From Verticillium longisporum (lineage: Eukaryota > Ascomycota > Sordariomycetes > Glomerellales > Plectosphaerellaceae), in NCBI GenBank assembly GCA_019188255.1, contig JAETXT010000013.1, forward strand, positions 1,860,001 through 1,924,000: a DNA stretch of 64,000 bases, in the 5' to 3' direction. The position numbers were made by a program, and so were the translations under genes. The notes beneath the pieces are model-generated. The model ran no database searches. It saw only the letters and a program-made list of their open reading frames with translations, and was not told where the DNA came from. The stretch's first letter is position 1, and the number at the start of each line of letters is the position of its first letter. This document shows, in pieces, positions 12,729-25,896 of this stretch.

Positions 12729-14599
12729 ATTCTTTAACTTCTATAACCTATAAGTAGATTAAGTTAAATAATAGATTAAACTAAGTATATTAGGATTTAA
12801 AAGTAAATTATTTATTATAATAATTAATAATTAAATAATAAGCTAATAAGGACGTTATTAGAATTATTAAGAGATAATTATAATAGAAAGATTATACTTA
12901 AACTAGGATCCTTTTTACTAAATTATTACTAGATTATTAAAGAGCTTATAATAAATAGAACTTTAATTATAAGTATTCTAAGTTTTAATTAAGGAATTCT
13001 AAGAATAAAGGCTAGAAAATTAACTTCTAATTTAATATTTTATTAAATAGATTCTAATTATAAAGAATTATAATAAGCCTTTTATTTATAATTATAAAAT
13101 ATTTGAAGAAGATATTATAATTATTTAAATTAATAATTAATTTATTATTATTAAAGCTAAAAATACTTTCTAATTTAATTTAAATATAGCTTAAATTATT
13201 AAATAATTAATAATTAAATTTAATTATATTCTTTAAATAATATAATAAAATTATATATAAAACCTAGAAGCGATTTACTAAGAGGATTTTAATATTAATA
13301 ATATAAATATTTATTAAGAGGACTTTTAAAGCTTTATTAAATAAGAATACTTCTTAAAAGACTTATAGAACTTAGTTTATTAAGAATAATTATATTTATT
13401 ATACTTTAAGGGTAATAGAGATATCTCCTTTTTAATATTCTTTAATTATTAGGAAAGTATTTATTAATTATTTAATAAAAATATAAATTATAGTAATAAA
13501 TATATTTTCGGATATTTCTAATAGCTCCTTTACTTTATATAGGATAAATTAATAGAGTATTATATTCCTATTAAGGATATAAGAATAGTTATATATAAAG
13601 CTTAGAGAATATAGGATATTAATTAATTATAGAATAAATAATAAGAGAGTAGGAAATAAATATACTCTTAATCGAATTAGAGTAAATAATATAATATAGT
13701 ACCTATATATATAGGGCTTAAGAGAGAAACCCTATAAGATTAGTTATTAGCGAAACGAGGACGACCCTTATATTATAATAGAGGGACTACTCCTTACTAA
13801 GCGAGGAACCTAAACCTATACTCTATAAAAACTCTATCTAGAGGCCGAGGGGCCGCCCCTATAATATCTATAAATATATATTTCTATTATAATAAAACTA
13901 ACTACTAGATATAAAATTACTTATAGCTAGACCCCTAGAGATATAAGGCTATAATTATAAATATATAGTTATTCAAATTCGAAAATATCTAAATAATAAA
14001 GCTCTCGGAAAACGACTTAATATAGGCCCTAACCTAAAGAGTACTATACTTAAAATAAATATTAGGAAAACTATTAAAGTATTAATAATTATTTTATAAT
14101 AAAGTAAGGAGATTAAATTCTCTATTAACCTAGATATTAGTACTATAATAGATATTATTAATCCTATTCTTATTTAATTATTAAAATTATAAGAAATAGA
14201 AAGTATAGAAGCCTTTAAATTATAAACGTTTAATAGCTAGATAGCGATTAATCGTAGAATATTTATATTCTCTTTCTATCTATTAAATATATAGAACTAC
14301 CCTTAATTACTATATTAGCTATTTATATATATAGAATAGTTTAAAGAATCTAGCTATATACTCCTATCTAATAATAGTATAGGGAAGGAAGGTATTTAAA
14401 TAGATACCTCTATTTAATCCTTTATTTAAAGCTATATATTAAATATAGACTTAGAAGAGTTTATAAGGATATTAATTAAAGATAAAGTTAAAGCTTATAT
14501 TATTTATATTATTTAAGCTATAATAATAATATTTAATATAATTATCCTTATTATTAATAATCTACCCCTAAATAAGGGGCGGCATAAAGTACTTCTTAT

Positions 14600-15240
14600 A
14601 GAATTTACTAAATTCGAAGATATTTTCTCTAAAGACTTAGCGAAGGAATTATTAATATTAAAAGATATAGAGTACTTAGTAGACTTAAAAGAAGGAGCTA
14701 AACCCTTTTATAGCCCTATCTACCTATTATTATAGAAATAATTAAAAGAGCTCTATTACTATATTATAGAAAGGGAAGCTATAAAGAGGATTAAAAAGTC
14801 TATTAGCCTTATAGGGGCCCTAGTCCTATTTATATTAAAGAAGGATAGGAGCTTATATCTATATATAGACTATTAAGGCCTTAATATAATTATAATAAAG
14901 AACTATTATTACCCTCTCCTATTAATTAATAAACTTTTAAATCGCTTTATAAAAATAAAGTATTTTTCTAAAATCGATATCTAGGATATTTATTATTAGA
15001 TTTATATTAAGAAGAGCGATTAATAGAAAACGGCTTTCTAGATGAAATATAAATATTATAAATATACTATAATATTATTTAGATTAATAAATACTCTTAT
15101 TATTTTCTAAATATATATTTATTAAATATTTATTAGATTATTAAATAACTTCTATAGTATTTATTTAGATAATATATTAATCTATTTATAAATAAAGGAA
15201 GAGTATATAGCCTATTTTTAATAAATCCTAAAGAGATTTT
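14600..15240 (+). pseudogene. Gypsy G1-d reverse transcriptase relic
   Basis: Readable motifs in order are an FSKDLAKE-like start near 14625, EGAKPF near 14690, a degraded PAGAPVLF (GALVLFILKK) near 14810, an IDY.GLN block near 14860-14890, a KID..D..Y block near 14970-15000 and YLDNILIY near 15160-15185. The last corresponds to the YxDD catalytic box, with the second aspartate codon altered to AAT. This is the normal Ty3/Gypsy reverse transcriptase arrangement. RIP stops replace Gln and Trp positions. Confidence 0.8.
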
Positions 15241-16499
15241 AAGACTTTAAGCTCTTTATTAAATAATCGAAGTACCTATTTTATTAAAATAAAGTAGAAT
15301 TCCTAGGATTTATTATCTTAAAAGAAGATATAATTATAGATCTAAACTATATCTAAGCTATAATTAAATAGTAACCTTTAGAATCCTTTTAGGATATATG
15401 AGTATTCCTAGGCTTTATAAACTTCTATAAATAGTTTATAGAAAGCTATTTAAAATAATAGCCCTTTTATTTATTTTATTAAAGGGAAGTATTATAGGGG
15501 TTAAGAAAGGGCCCTTTAAATAGCTATTTAAGGCTTAGAAAGTATTTAAATAATTAAAAATTATATTTATTATTATTATAATTTTAAGATATTAGGATTA
15601 TATATTAAAAAGCTAGATCGAGATTAATATATTTAATAATACTATTTTAAGGATCCTTAGCTAAAAGTATAAAAACGGGTAAAAGCCTATTACTTACTAT
15701 TTATAGAAATTATTATTAATTAAATAGTAATAAAGTATTAAATAATAAGAACTATTTATAATTATAGAGAGCCTCGAATATTAATATTATTACTTAGAGA
15801 GTATAGAATAGGTTTTTATTATATTAATTAATTATTTAGCTCTTAAAAGTATTATATAAATATTAATAAGAGACCTTTAAGGAAAGCTTATATAATAAAT
15901 ATATAGACTATCGTCTTTTAATTTTAAAATCTAATACTAGCTTAGAGTTATAAACCTAGCTAATAGCTTCTTAAAGCGACTAGATTATATAAAGGAATAA
16001 ATACTAATAAATAATATATTTCCTACTTTATTTAAAAAGCTATAATTAATAGAAGACCTAGCTATAGACGTTTAGCGAGCTATTATTAAGACTAAGCTAA
16101 AGGATATTATAAATAGAGCCTATATCTAAGCTATAAGAGTAACCCTATAAAAATGGAAGCCTATCCCTATATCAGAATAATATTATAGCTCTAGGGAAAA
16201 GGGGACTTTACCCTTTAAATAAAGAGTAAAATATATTTATATTATTATTAAGAAAAAAAATAAAAAAAGAAGCTCCTTTTTAACTTTAAAATTAAAAAGC
16301 CGAGGCCGAGAAATTAATAATAATTTACTAAGAGATTATTTAAATAGACTCTAAGGATCTAGGAGAGTCTAGGGTTATTATTCTAGATTAATATATCCTA
16401 TATTCTATTATAAAGGAGCTTATAAAGAACGAAATAATATTAAGGCCTATTTCTATTTTAGAATTTAAGAACTTAATTAGAGGTTTATAAGCTATTAAT

Positions 16500-17450
16500 C
16501 TAGGATGCTTTTTCTAAAAGGAGAATATAAACTAATAAATTAGAAGAAGAGTAAAATATACCTTAGATAAGTAAAATACCTTCCTCTTTAAGGAATAATT
16601 TATTATCCTTTTATAAAAGACTCTTTATAAAGAGCTACTAAAATAGTATTATAATAATCTATAAATAGGTTATATAGGGGCTAATAAGATCCTTAAACTA
16701 TTAAGGAGAAAGTTCTATTAAGAGAATATATTAATAGATATATATTAATATATTACTAAGTATTTAATATATTAAGGGATATAAATACCTTAATATAAGC
16801 TATATAGGAAGCTATAATCGCTTTTACTCCTATTATATCCCTTCTAAGAGATCTCCTTAAACTTTATTATAGATCTAGTATTGATAATAAAGGATAATAG
16901 TCTAGAATATAATTCTATCTTTATTATTATAGATCGTTTTATAAAGGTCGCTTAGTTCTTAATAATCTATGAAATACTTATAGCTATAAGCTTAAATACT
17001 ATTCTTTATAAAGAAATAGAATATTAATTTAGGAGTTTAGAGAATATTATAAGTAATAGGGATAAGCTCCTTATTAGTTAATTCTAAGAGGAATTCTATT
17101 AAGAAAGAGCAATTAAATACTATTTATCTATAGCCTATTATTTATAAATAGATAAATAGATAGAGAGAACCTATTAAATACTAGAAAAATACTTTTACTA
17201 TATTAGTAATTAAGCGCTAAAGGAGTAGCTATATTATTTAAAAGAAATAGAGTTCTCTTATAATAATAGTATATATAGTATTATTAATGTCTTATTATTT
17301 AAGGCCTTATATAGGTACTATCTAAGGATAATCGATTATATAGTTCTAAGAAAGGATATTAAGGTCGAAAGCGTAAAAGAAAGAATTAAAAAGATTATAA
17401 TTATTTATTAATTAATTAGCGAAAACTAATAATATATAGTATATATTTAA
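16500..17450 (+). pseudogene. Gypsy G1-d integrase relic
   Basis: After the spacer, a block near 16820-16960 keeps the order of fungal Gypsy integrase cores: LPIPS-like, SMDFITGLP-like, then a YDSIL-like segment followed by DRFTK-like (ATAGATCGTTTTATAAAG at 16931-16948). Near 17240-17330 sequence equivalent to EFAYNNS and ALYGYxP follows. It matches the copies at about 7080-7750 and 25110-25530. Multiple TAA/TAG stops make it non-functional. Confidence 0.75.
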
Positions 17451-17739
17451 GCTTTCTATTATAATAAGAGGTATATATTTAAAGTCTTTAAAGTTAGAGA
17501 TATTATAGGCCTCTCTATTAAGAATTTCCACTTTAAATCGAATTAGAAGCTAGCGCTTAAATATATCTAAATAAAGATTATAGAGAAGGTAAATAAATAA
17601 GCTTACTATATATTACTCCCTAAGATATATACTAGGATATATAATATCTTCCTAGTATCCTCCTTAGAACCTTAATATAATCCTAAATAGGTACTAAATA
17701 ATCGGCCTACTTCCCTATATTAGAAAAAGAATAGGAAGA

Positions 17740-17890
17740 ATAGGAGCTTAAAGATATTATAGCCTATAAAGAGGATTAAGGATAAAATTTCTATTTAATA
17801 GAATAAATAGAATAATTAATTAAATATAATACCTAGAAGCTAGAAAGCTATTTAGAAAATATAGCTTAAACTTTAAAAAGATATAAGAAA
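17740..17890 (+). pseudogene. Chromodomain relic
   Basis: The plus strand reads approximately DIIAYKED, then FYLIE, then NT.KLESYLENI. This tracks the chromodomain pattern of an ILDHR-type start, YLVKWKGYP and NTWEPxxxLxNA that caps chromovirus integrases. In intact elements this domain is thought to target insertion to methylated-H3K9 chromatin, which would fit the nested clustering here. The assignment rests on spacing and a few residues. Confidence 0.55.
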
Positions 17891-18059
17891 TACTTAAAAT
17901 ATAAATATAAATAATAGGATAAATAGCTAAAGGTTATAAGAAAATAAATAATAGAGCTATATAAGAAAAGAAATAATAATATTAATATTAAGCTTATAAT
18001 AATAATATTAGCTTATTAATTAATTATTATAATAATACTTTATAATAGCTATTATTAGG

Positions 18060-20280
18060 GTTAATTCTATTTAAAGAATTTAATATATTATTCTTAACCC
18101 TCCTCTAATATTATAAGGGAAATACTATTAATTAGCTTATCCTATTCTTAATCGCTATTATTAGCGAAGCTATTAATTACTAAATCCTAGAGCGAAGGTA
18201 TTAATTAGCTACCCGACTTTCGGCTACTCTATATAGACTAGCTAGCTAATTCGATACTATATATAACCTTCTATAGAATCTAGCGAGCCTTCTTTATAGG
18301 GGGGCCGGAGACTATAAGAGGTATAAGATGCTTCGATAAACTAGCCTTAGGGGCGATAGCTATCTTAGAAATAAGCTATACTTTAAAAGTATAATTAGAA
18401 TAAATAGCTAAATTAGATACTTTTATTAAAGGGATAAAGGGTAATAATATATTATAATAAAGGTAATTATTAAATAGAATATATTAATTAAGGGTCTTCT
18501 TAAGGGTAATAGCTTAACCCCTACCTTTATCTTTATTATAGGATAAAAGAATACTATTATCTAGGGGATAAGTAAGAACGTTAATAGTATTATTATCGAT
18601 ATATTTAAAAGGGTCGACCTAGTTTACTAAAGCTATAGAGGATACGCTATAAGAAGCTAAATAGCTAGAGAACGAAGATACTAAAGGACTAGAATTAGTA
18701 ACCTCTTCCTTATTATTAGTAACCTCTAAGACTTCTAAGGTCTCGGGGGCTATATTAGCGAAGCGAAGGGCCTCCTAGGCCTCGATAAGCTTCGCCTCTA
18801 CTATAATAAGGCGCTTCTCTTTAGCGGCCTTATCTTTAGCGGCTTTCGCTAATACCTTAATATTAATAGTAGCCTTCTTCTTTATAATAGCTTCGGCCTT
18901 CTTCTTCTTAGTATTAGCTTTCTTTATAGTAACGTTATCCTCGGAAGGGATAACGAGGTATTAGGAGATATAAGTTAAAGGACGATTAATAGGACTATAG
19001 CCTAAATAGTATATATTTAAAATATAAGGGTATATTAGAGTATTACTATTTAGAGCCTCCTTAAGGAGGGGAGAGAGCTTAATATTATAAGGGATCTCTA
19101 TTATATTATATATAGTCTTACTTAGCTAATTATCCTCTTCGCCCTCGAATAGGCGATCGTATAATTTATATTCCTATTTATAGATTATAATAATAAATAT
19201 ATTAGCTTCTTTATAATAAATAATATAAACGGGCTACCTTATAGCGATTACCTCCTCTATTATATTAATAGATAGTAGCTTTACTTATAAGGGTTAATTA
19301 GTAAAGATATATAGAAGAATTAATAGAAATTTATAGAATAGTAAAATTAAAGGGCTAGAAGAGTATAAATTAATAATATCTTAATAAGGAGATATTACTT
19401 TAATTAGTAAAGAAGAGCTTAATAATATTAATATAATTTATAATATTATAATATTAACTATAATATAAAGGATTAATACTTAAATATAATATCTTCTTAA
19501 AATATTTTATAAACTTAGTTAAATAAGTAAGATACTTAGTCTATTATTTTAGAATATACTTAACTAGGTTAATAGGTTCTCCTTTAGCTAATTTAAGGGC
19601 AATATAATACTAAATATATTAAATAAAGCCTCTAAATAGCTTAGGAATCTTTATATATTAGTAGATGTTAAGAGAAGGTTTTAGAAACTTACTAAGAGGT
19701 ATACGCCCTTATTATATTTATAGTAAACGTATTTACTAACTAAATACTCTATTATATACTTAATACTAAGCTAAGAAATTAGCTTCCTGAAATAATACTT
19801 ATAAGGGGGATATTAGAGCTCTCTTATTAGTAGGCGACTATCCGCATCCTAACTAGAATCGGGATTATATAGATAAGTATTATTAAAGCGAAGGGTAATA
19901 TCCGATATAATAGTAATAATACTTTAATAATAATATCTTAGATAGTATAGTTAAAATCGTATTATTAGAGATATAGGATAGTAGAGCGGACTTAGAGTAT
20001 ATATAGGTATATAGGGTAGAACGTTTACTAAGGCTTATATAGCGAAAAGTTACTTATAAATCGGTATATGAAGCTATTTTATATTACTACTTATTCCTAA
20101 TTATTATAATTATAGCTATTATTATAATACTACTTAGCGATATACTTAAATTAAAGCATAACTCTATAAACAATTAGAATAAAGAAATACTATATACTAG
20201 GGTCTTATAAAGAGATATTATTAGGAGATATAACGATAAAGGTATTATAAGTTCTAGGGACTAGACCTCCTAGAGGGGGG
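18060..20280 (-). pseudogene. Antisense ORF relic of Gypsy G1 (copy d)
   Basis: One minus-strand frame can be followed for about 700 codons from just inside the 3' LTR to the end of the chromodomain region, with stops only of TAA/TAG type. The middle (about 18950-18770) is lysine/alanine-rich and would form a coiled coil (KKANTKKKKAEA, then AKAAKDKAAKEKR). This part keeps more G and C than its surroundings. It converges on pol. I do not recognise a domain. It is conserved in copy G1-a (8400-10600). It could be a regulatory accessory ORF or a captured host gene. Confidence 0.55.
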
Positions 20281-20284
20281 GCAA

Positions 20285-20475
20285 TATAAGGAGTTAGACG
20301 TTAGACGTCTAATAGTATATTATCGCTAATAGATTAGCGATAAGATCTAGTTTATAAATAGAGTTAAGGCTGCCCTCGATAGCCTCGATAAGTTAAAGTT
20401 ATAATACTAATACGTTAATTGAAATCTGAACTATCTACTTTCCCTAATTAAGGCCCTTAGCCTAATACCTTTATA
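20285..20475 (+). repeat. G1-d 3' LTR
   Basis: 191 bp, from TATAAGGAGTTAGA to TACCTTTATA. It is followed directly by reverse-oriented G1-e sequence. Confidence 0.85.
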
Positions 20476-23400
20476 TCTAGTCGCTTTAAGAGGCTATTAG
20501 CTAGGTTTATAACCCTAGATTAATACTAGATTTTAAAATTAAAAGACGATAATCTATATATTTATTATATAAGCCTTCCTCGAAGGTCTTTTATTAATAT
20601 TTATATAATACCCTTAAGAGCCTAGTAATTAATTAATATAATAAAAACCTATCCTATATTCTCTAAATAGTAGTACTAGTATTTAAGGCTCTCTATAATT
20701 ATAAATAGTTCTTATTACTCAGTACTTTATTATTATTTAATTAACGATAATTTCCGTAAATAATAAATAATAGGCCTCTATTTATTTTTATACTTTTAAT
20801 TAAAGATCCTTAAAATAATATTATTAAATATATTAATCTCGACTTAGCCTTCTAATATATAGTCCTAATATCTTAACATTATAATAATAGTAAATATAAT
20901 TTTTAACTATTTAAATACCTTCTAAGCCTTAAATAGTTATTTAAATAGCCCTTTCTTAACCCCTATAATACTTCATTTTAATAGAATAGATAAAGGGGCT
21001 ATTATTTTTAAATAGCTTTCTATAAATTATCTATAGAAGTTTATAAAGCCTAGGAATACTTATATATCCTTAAAGGATTCTAGGGGTTATTATTTAATTA
21101 TAGCTTAGATATAGTTTAGATCTATAACTATACCTCCTTTTAAGATAATAAATCCTAGGAATTCTACTTTATCTTAGTAAAATAGGTACTTCGATTATTT
21201 AATAAAGAGCTTAAAGTCCTAAAGTCTTTTTAGGATTTACTAGAAATAGGCTATATATTCCTCCTTTATTTATAAATAAATTAATATATTATCTAAATAA
21301 GTAATATAGAAGTCGTTTAATAGTTTAATAAATATTTAATAAATATATACCTAGAAAGTAATAAGAGTATTTATTAATCTAAATAATATTATAATATATT
21401 TATAATATTTATATCTTATTTAGAAAGCTATTTTCTATTAATTACTTTTCTTAATATAAATCTAGTAATAAGTATCTTAGATATCGATTTTAGTAAAGTA
21501 CTTCGCTCCTATAAAGCGATCTAAAAGTTTACTTATTAATAGGAGAGAATAATAGTTCTTTATTATAATTATATTAAAGCTTTAATAATCTATATATAGA
21601 TATAAGCTCTTATCCTTCTTTAATATAAATAGGACTAAGGCCCTTATAGGGCTAATAGACTTTTTAATCCTCTTTATAGCTTCCCCTTCTATAATATAAT
21701 AATAAAGCTCTTCTAATTACCTCTATAATAATAAATAAATAGGGCTATAAAAGGGTTTAACTCCTTCTTTTAAATTTACTAAGTATTCTATATCTTTTAA
21801 TATTAATAATTCCTTTATTAAATCTTTAGAGAAAATATCTTTAAATTTAATAAATTCTATAGGAAGTACTTTAGCCCGCCCCTTATTTAGGGGTAGATCG
21901 TTAATAATAGGGATAATTATATTAGATATTATTATTATAGCTTAAATAATATAAATAATATAAGCTTTAGCTTTATCCTCGATTAATATCCTTATAAACT
22001 CTTCTAAGTTTATATTTAATATATAGCTCTAAATAAAGGATCGGGTAGAAATATCTATTTAAATACCTTCCTTCCCTATATTATTATTAAATAGGAGTAT
22101 ATAGCTAGACCCTTTAAGCTATTCTATATATATAAATAGCTAATATAGTAATTAGGGGTAGTTCTATATATCTAATAAATAGAAAGAGAGTATAAATATC
22201 CTATAATTAATTACTATCTAGCTATTAAACGTTTATAATTTAGGGGCTTTTATATTTTCTATTTCTTATAATTTTAATAATTAAATAAGAATAGGATTAA
22301 TAATATCTATTATAATATTAATATCTAAGTTAATAGAGAATTTAATCTCTTTACTTTATTATAGAATAATCGCTAATACTTTAATAGTTTTCCCGATATT
22401 TATTTTAAATATAATACCCTTTAGATTAGGGCCTATACTAAATCGTTTTCTAAGAGCTCTATTACCTAGACGCCCTCGAATTTAAATAACTATATACCTA
22501 TAACTATAGCCTTATATCTCTAGGGGTCTAGCTATAAGTAATTTTATACTTTATAGCTAGTTTTATTATAATAGAAGTATATATTTATAAATATTATAAA
22601 GGTAGCCCCTTAGCCTCTAGATAGAGTTCTTATAGAATATAAATTCGGGTTCCTCGCTTAGTAAAGAATAGTCCCTCTATTATAATATAAGGGTTATCCT
22701 TATTTCGCTAGCAATTAATCCTGTAGAGTTTCTCTCTTAGGCCCCCTATATATAGGTACTATATTATATTATTCGCCCTAGTTTAATTAAGAGTATATTC
22801 GTTTCCTACTCTTTTATTACTTATTCTATAATTAATTAGCGTCCTATATTCTCTAAGCTTTATATATAACTATTCTAATATCCTTAATAGGAATATAGTA
22901 CTCTATTAACTTATCTTATATAAAGTAAAGGAGCTATTAGAAGTATTTAAAAATATACTTTTTACTATAATCTATATTTTCGCTAAATAATTAGTAAATA
23001 CTTTCCTAATAATTAAAGAATATTAAAAAGGAGATATTTCTATTACCTTTAAAGTATAATAAATATACCTATTCTTAATAAACTAGGTTTTATAAGTCCT
23101 TTAAGAAATATTCTCGCTTAATAAAGCTTTAAAAATCCTTTTAATAGATATTTATATTATTAATATTAGAATCCTCTTAGTAAATCGTTTCTAGGTTTTA
23201 TATATAGTTTTACTATACTATTTAAAGAATATAAATAAATTTAATTATTAATTATTTAATAATTTAAGCTATATTTTTATTAAATTAGAAAGTATTTCTA
23301 GCTTTAAGAATAATAAATCAATTATTAATTTAAATAATTATAGTATCCTCTTTAAATATTTTATAATTATAAATAGGAGGTTTATTATAATTCTTTATAA

Positions 23401-23921
23401 TTAGAATATATTTAATAAAGTATTAAATTAGAAGTCGATTTTCTAGCCTTTATTCTTAGAATTCCTTAACTAAGGCCTAGAATATTTATAATTAAGGTTC
23501 CGCTTATTAAGAAAGCTCTTCGATAATCTAGTAATAATTTAGTAAAAAGGATCCTAGTTTAAGTATAGTCTTTCTATTATAACTATCTCTCGACGATTCC
23601 GATAATATCCCTATTAGCTTATTATCTAATTATTAATTATTATAATAAATAATTCGCTTCTAAGTCCTAGTATATTTAATTTAATCTATTACTTAGCTTA
23701 ATCTAATTATAGATTATAGAAATTAAAGAATATAAAGGTATTAAGCTAAGGGCCTTAATTAGGGAAAATAGATAATTTAGATTTCAATTAATATACTAAT
23801 ATTATAACTTTAACTTACCGAGGCTATTAAGTATAGCCTCGATTCTACTTATAAATTAGATCTTATTACTAATCTATAAGCGATAACCCGCTACTAGACG
23901 TCTAACGTCTAACTCCTTATA
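20476..23921 (-). mobile_element. Gypsy G1-e, reverse 5' half
   Basis: Minus-strand G1 running from its 5' LTR (23731-23921) through gag, protease and reverse transcriptase into the RNase H/spacer region, where it stops at the right edge of G1-d. The stretch at about 22450-22760 keeps several GC-rich patches. The missing 3' half was probably separated or lost when G1-d inserted. Confidence 0.8.
23731..23921 (-). repeat. G1-e 5' LTR
   Basis: 191 bp, reverse complement of the G1 LTR. Left edge is TATAAAGGTATTAAGC and right edge AACTCCTTATA. Confidence 0.85.
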
Positions 23922-25535
23922 CTTTCGAATAATTAAAAATTACCTTTATTATTATTATAATCTTATAATATTAGGATTATGCATTAGAAAGCTAAATTAA
24001 GATTAATATATTTAATAATACTATTTTAAGGATCTTTAATTAAAAGTATAAAAATAGATAAAAGTCTATTATTTATTATTTATAGAGATTATTATTAATT
24101 AAATAATAATAGAGTATTAAATAATAAGAATTATTTATAATTATAGAGAGCCTTAAATATTAATATTATTATTTAGAGGATATAGAATAGGTTTTTATTA
24201 TATTAATTAATTATTTAGCTTTTAAAGGTATTATATAAATATTAATAAAAGACTTTTAAGGAAAGCTTATATAATAAATATATAGATTATTATCTTTTAA
24301 TTTTAAAATCTAATATTAACCCAGAATTATAAACCTAGCTAATAGCCTCTTAAAGTAATTAGATTATATAAAGGAATAAACGTTAATAAATAACATACTT
24401 TCTACTTTATTTAAAAAGCTATAATTAATAGAAGACTTAGCTATAAACGTTTAGTAAGCTATAATTAAGACTAAGCTAAAGGATATTATAAATAGAGCTT
24501 ATATTTAAGCTATAAAAGTAACTCTATAAAGATAGAAGCCTATCCCTATATTAGAACGATATTATAGCTCTAGGGAATAAGGGACTTTACCCCTTAAATA
24601 TAGAATAATATATATTTATATTATTATTAAGAAAAACGAAGAAAGAAGCTCTTTCTTAATCCTAAAGCTAAAAAGCTAAAGCTAAGAAATTAATAATAAT
24701 TTACTAAGAGATTACTTAAATAGAGTTTAAGGACTTAGGAGACTCTAAGGCTATTATTCTAGATTAATATATATTATATTCTATTATAAAGGAGCCTATA
24801 AAGAATGAAATAATATTAAAGCTTATTTCTATTTTAGAATTTAAGAACTTAATTAAAAGTCTATAAGCTATTAATCTAGGATACTTTTTCTAAAAAGAGA
24901 ATATAAGCTAATAAATTAGAAGAAGAGTAAAATATACTTTAAATAAGTAAAATACCCTCTTCTTTAAGGGATAACTTATTATCCCTCTATAAAGGACTCT
25001 CTATAAAGATCTATTAAAATAGTATTATAATAATCTATAAATAGAATATATAGGGGTAAATAAGACCCTTAAACTATTAAAGAGAAAGTTCTATTAAGAG
25101 AATATATTAATAAATATATCTTAATATATTACTAAGTATCTAATATATTAAAGGATATAAATACTTTAATATAAGCTATATAGGAACCTATAATTACTAT
25201 TATTCCTATTATATCCTTTTTAAGAGATCTCCTTAGATTTTATTATAGATCTAATATTAATAATAAAGGATAATAATTTAGAATATAATTCTATCTTTAT
25301 TATTATAGATCGTTTTATAAAGGTTACTTAGTTCCTAATAACCTATAAAATACTTATAGCTATAGGCTTAAGTACTATTCTTTATAAAGAAATAGAATAT
25401 CGGTTCGGGAATCTAGAGGGTATTATAAATAATAGGGATAAGCTCCTTATTAGTTAATACTAAGAGGAATTCTATTAAGAAAGAATAATTAAATACTACC
25501 TATTTATAGCCTATTACCCTTAGATAGATAGATAG
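23922..25535 (+). mobile_element. Gypsy G1-f, forward fragment (RNase H to integrase)
   Basis: Matches 15545-17150 of G1-d. It starts mid-element beside the G1-e LTR and ends where the G2 LTR begins at 25536. The expected continuation does not reappear after the far end of the interrupting G2 element at 47282, so sequence was lost or rearranged. Confidence 0.75.
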
Positions 25536-25705
25536 TATTAGGGGCATTTATAGAGACTACTCTAGCTATAGACTCTAGCTAGACTCTACTAGAGTCCTAG
25601 GGCTAGGGCACTCTACTAATAGGGGTATCCGCCTAGATACTAGTAATACTAGATAATTAACTATTTATACTAATACTAATATACCCTTAATATAAGGTCC
25701 TAATA
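25536..25705 (+). repeat. G2-F 5' LTR
   Basis: 170 bp, TATTAGG...CCTAATA, the RIPped form of a TGTTAGG...CCTAACA inverted-end LTR. It keeps a GC-richer core with repeated CTCTAG and CTAGGGCTAGGGC motifs. Confidence 0.85.
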
Positions 25706-25854
25706 ATAATAGTAATTAGACTTTCTAATCGTTCCTATATATAATCCTAAGATTTTTATTAAAGATAATAGTTAATTTATTAAGATATTAGTCTACTATT
25801 ACTATAATAAAGAAATAAGGTTAAGATCTAGATAGAGTTAAGTTCCTATCTATT

Positions 25855-25896
25855 ATAAGATTCCTATTATAAGATTCCTATTATAAGATTCCTATT
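25855..25896 (+). repeat. 14-bp tandem repeat, three units, in G2 leader
   Basis: ATAAGATTCCTATT is repeated three times without interruption. The equivalent site in G2-E (36106-36163, opposite strand) has four units of 14-15 bp, so copy number varies between elements. Confidence 0.8.

Larger units (their letters stand above)
12540..20475 (+). mobile_element. Gypsy G1-d, full-length chromovirus relic
   Basis: LTR to LTR, 7.9 kb. The 5' LTR is 12540-12728 and the 3' LTR 20285-20475. Gag-like sequence fills about 12730-14000. A protease-like region is near 14110. Reverse transcriptase follows (about 14600-15240) with FSEDLAKE-like and YLDN motifs, then RNase H (about 15400-15800), integrase (about 16500-17450) and a chromodomain relic (about 17740-17890). 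This order, with a C-terminal chromodomain, is the chromovirus branch of Ty3/Gypsy. A 2.2-kb antisense ORF relic lies before the 3' LTR. RIP stops interrupt every domain. No matching target duplication was seen at the ends. Confidence 0.85.

Noticed and set aside
12535..20480. Target-site duplications of the LTR elements
   Set aside because: The 5-bp flanks of G1-d, G2-E and G2-F were compared by eye and do not match, even allowing C-to-T changes; nesting, deletion or recombination may have removed them.
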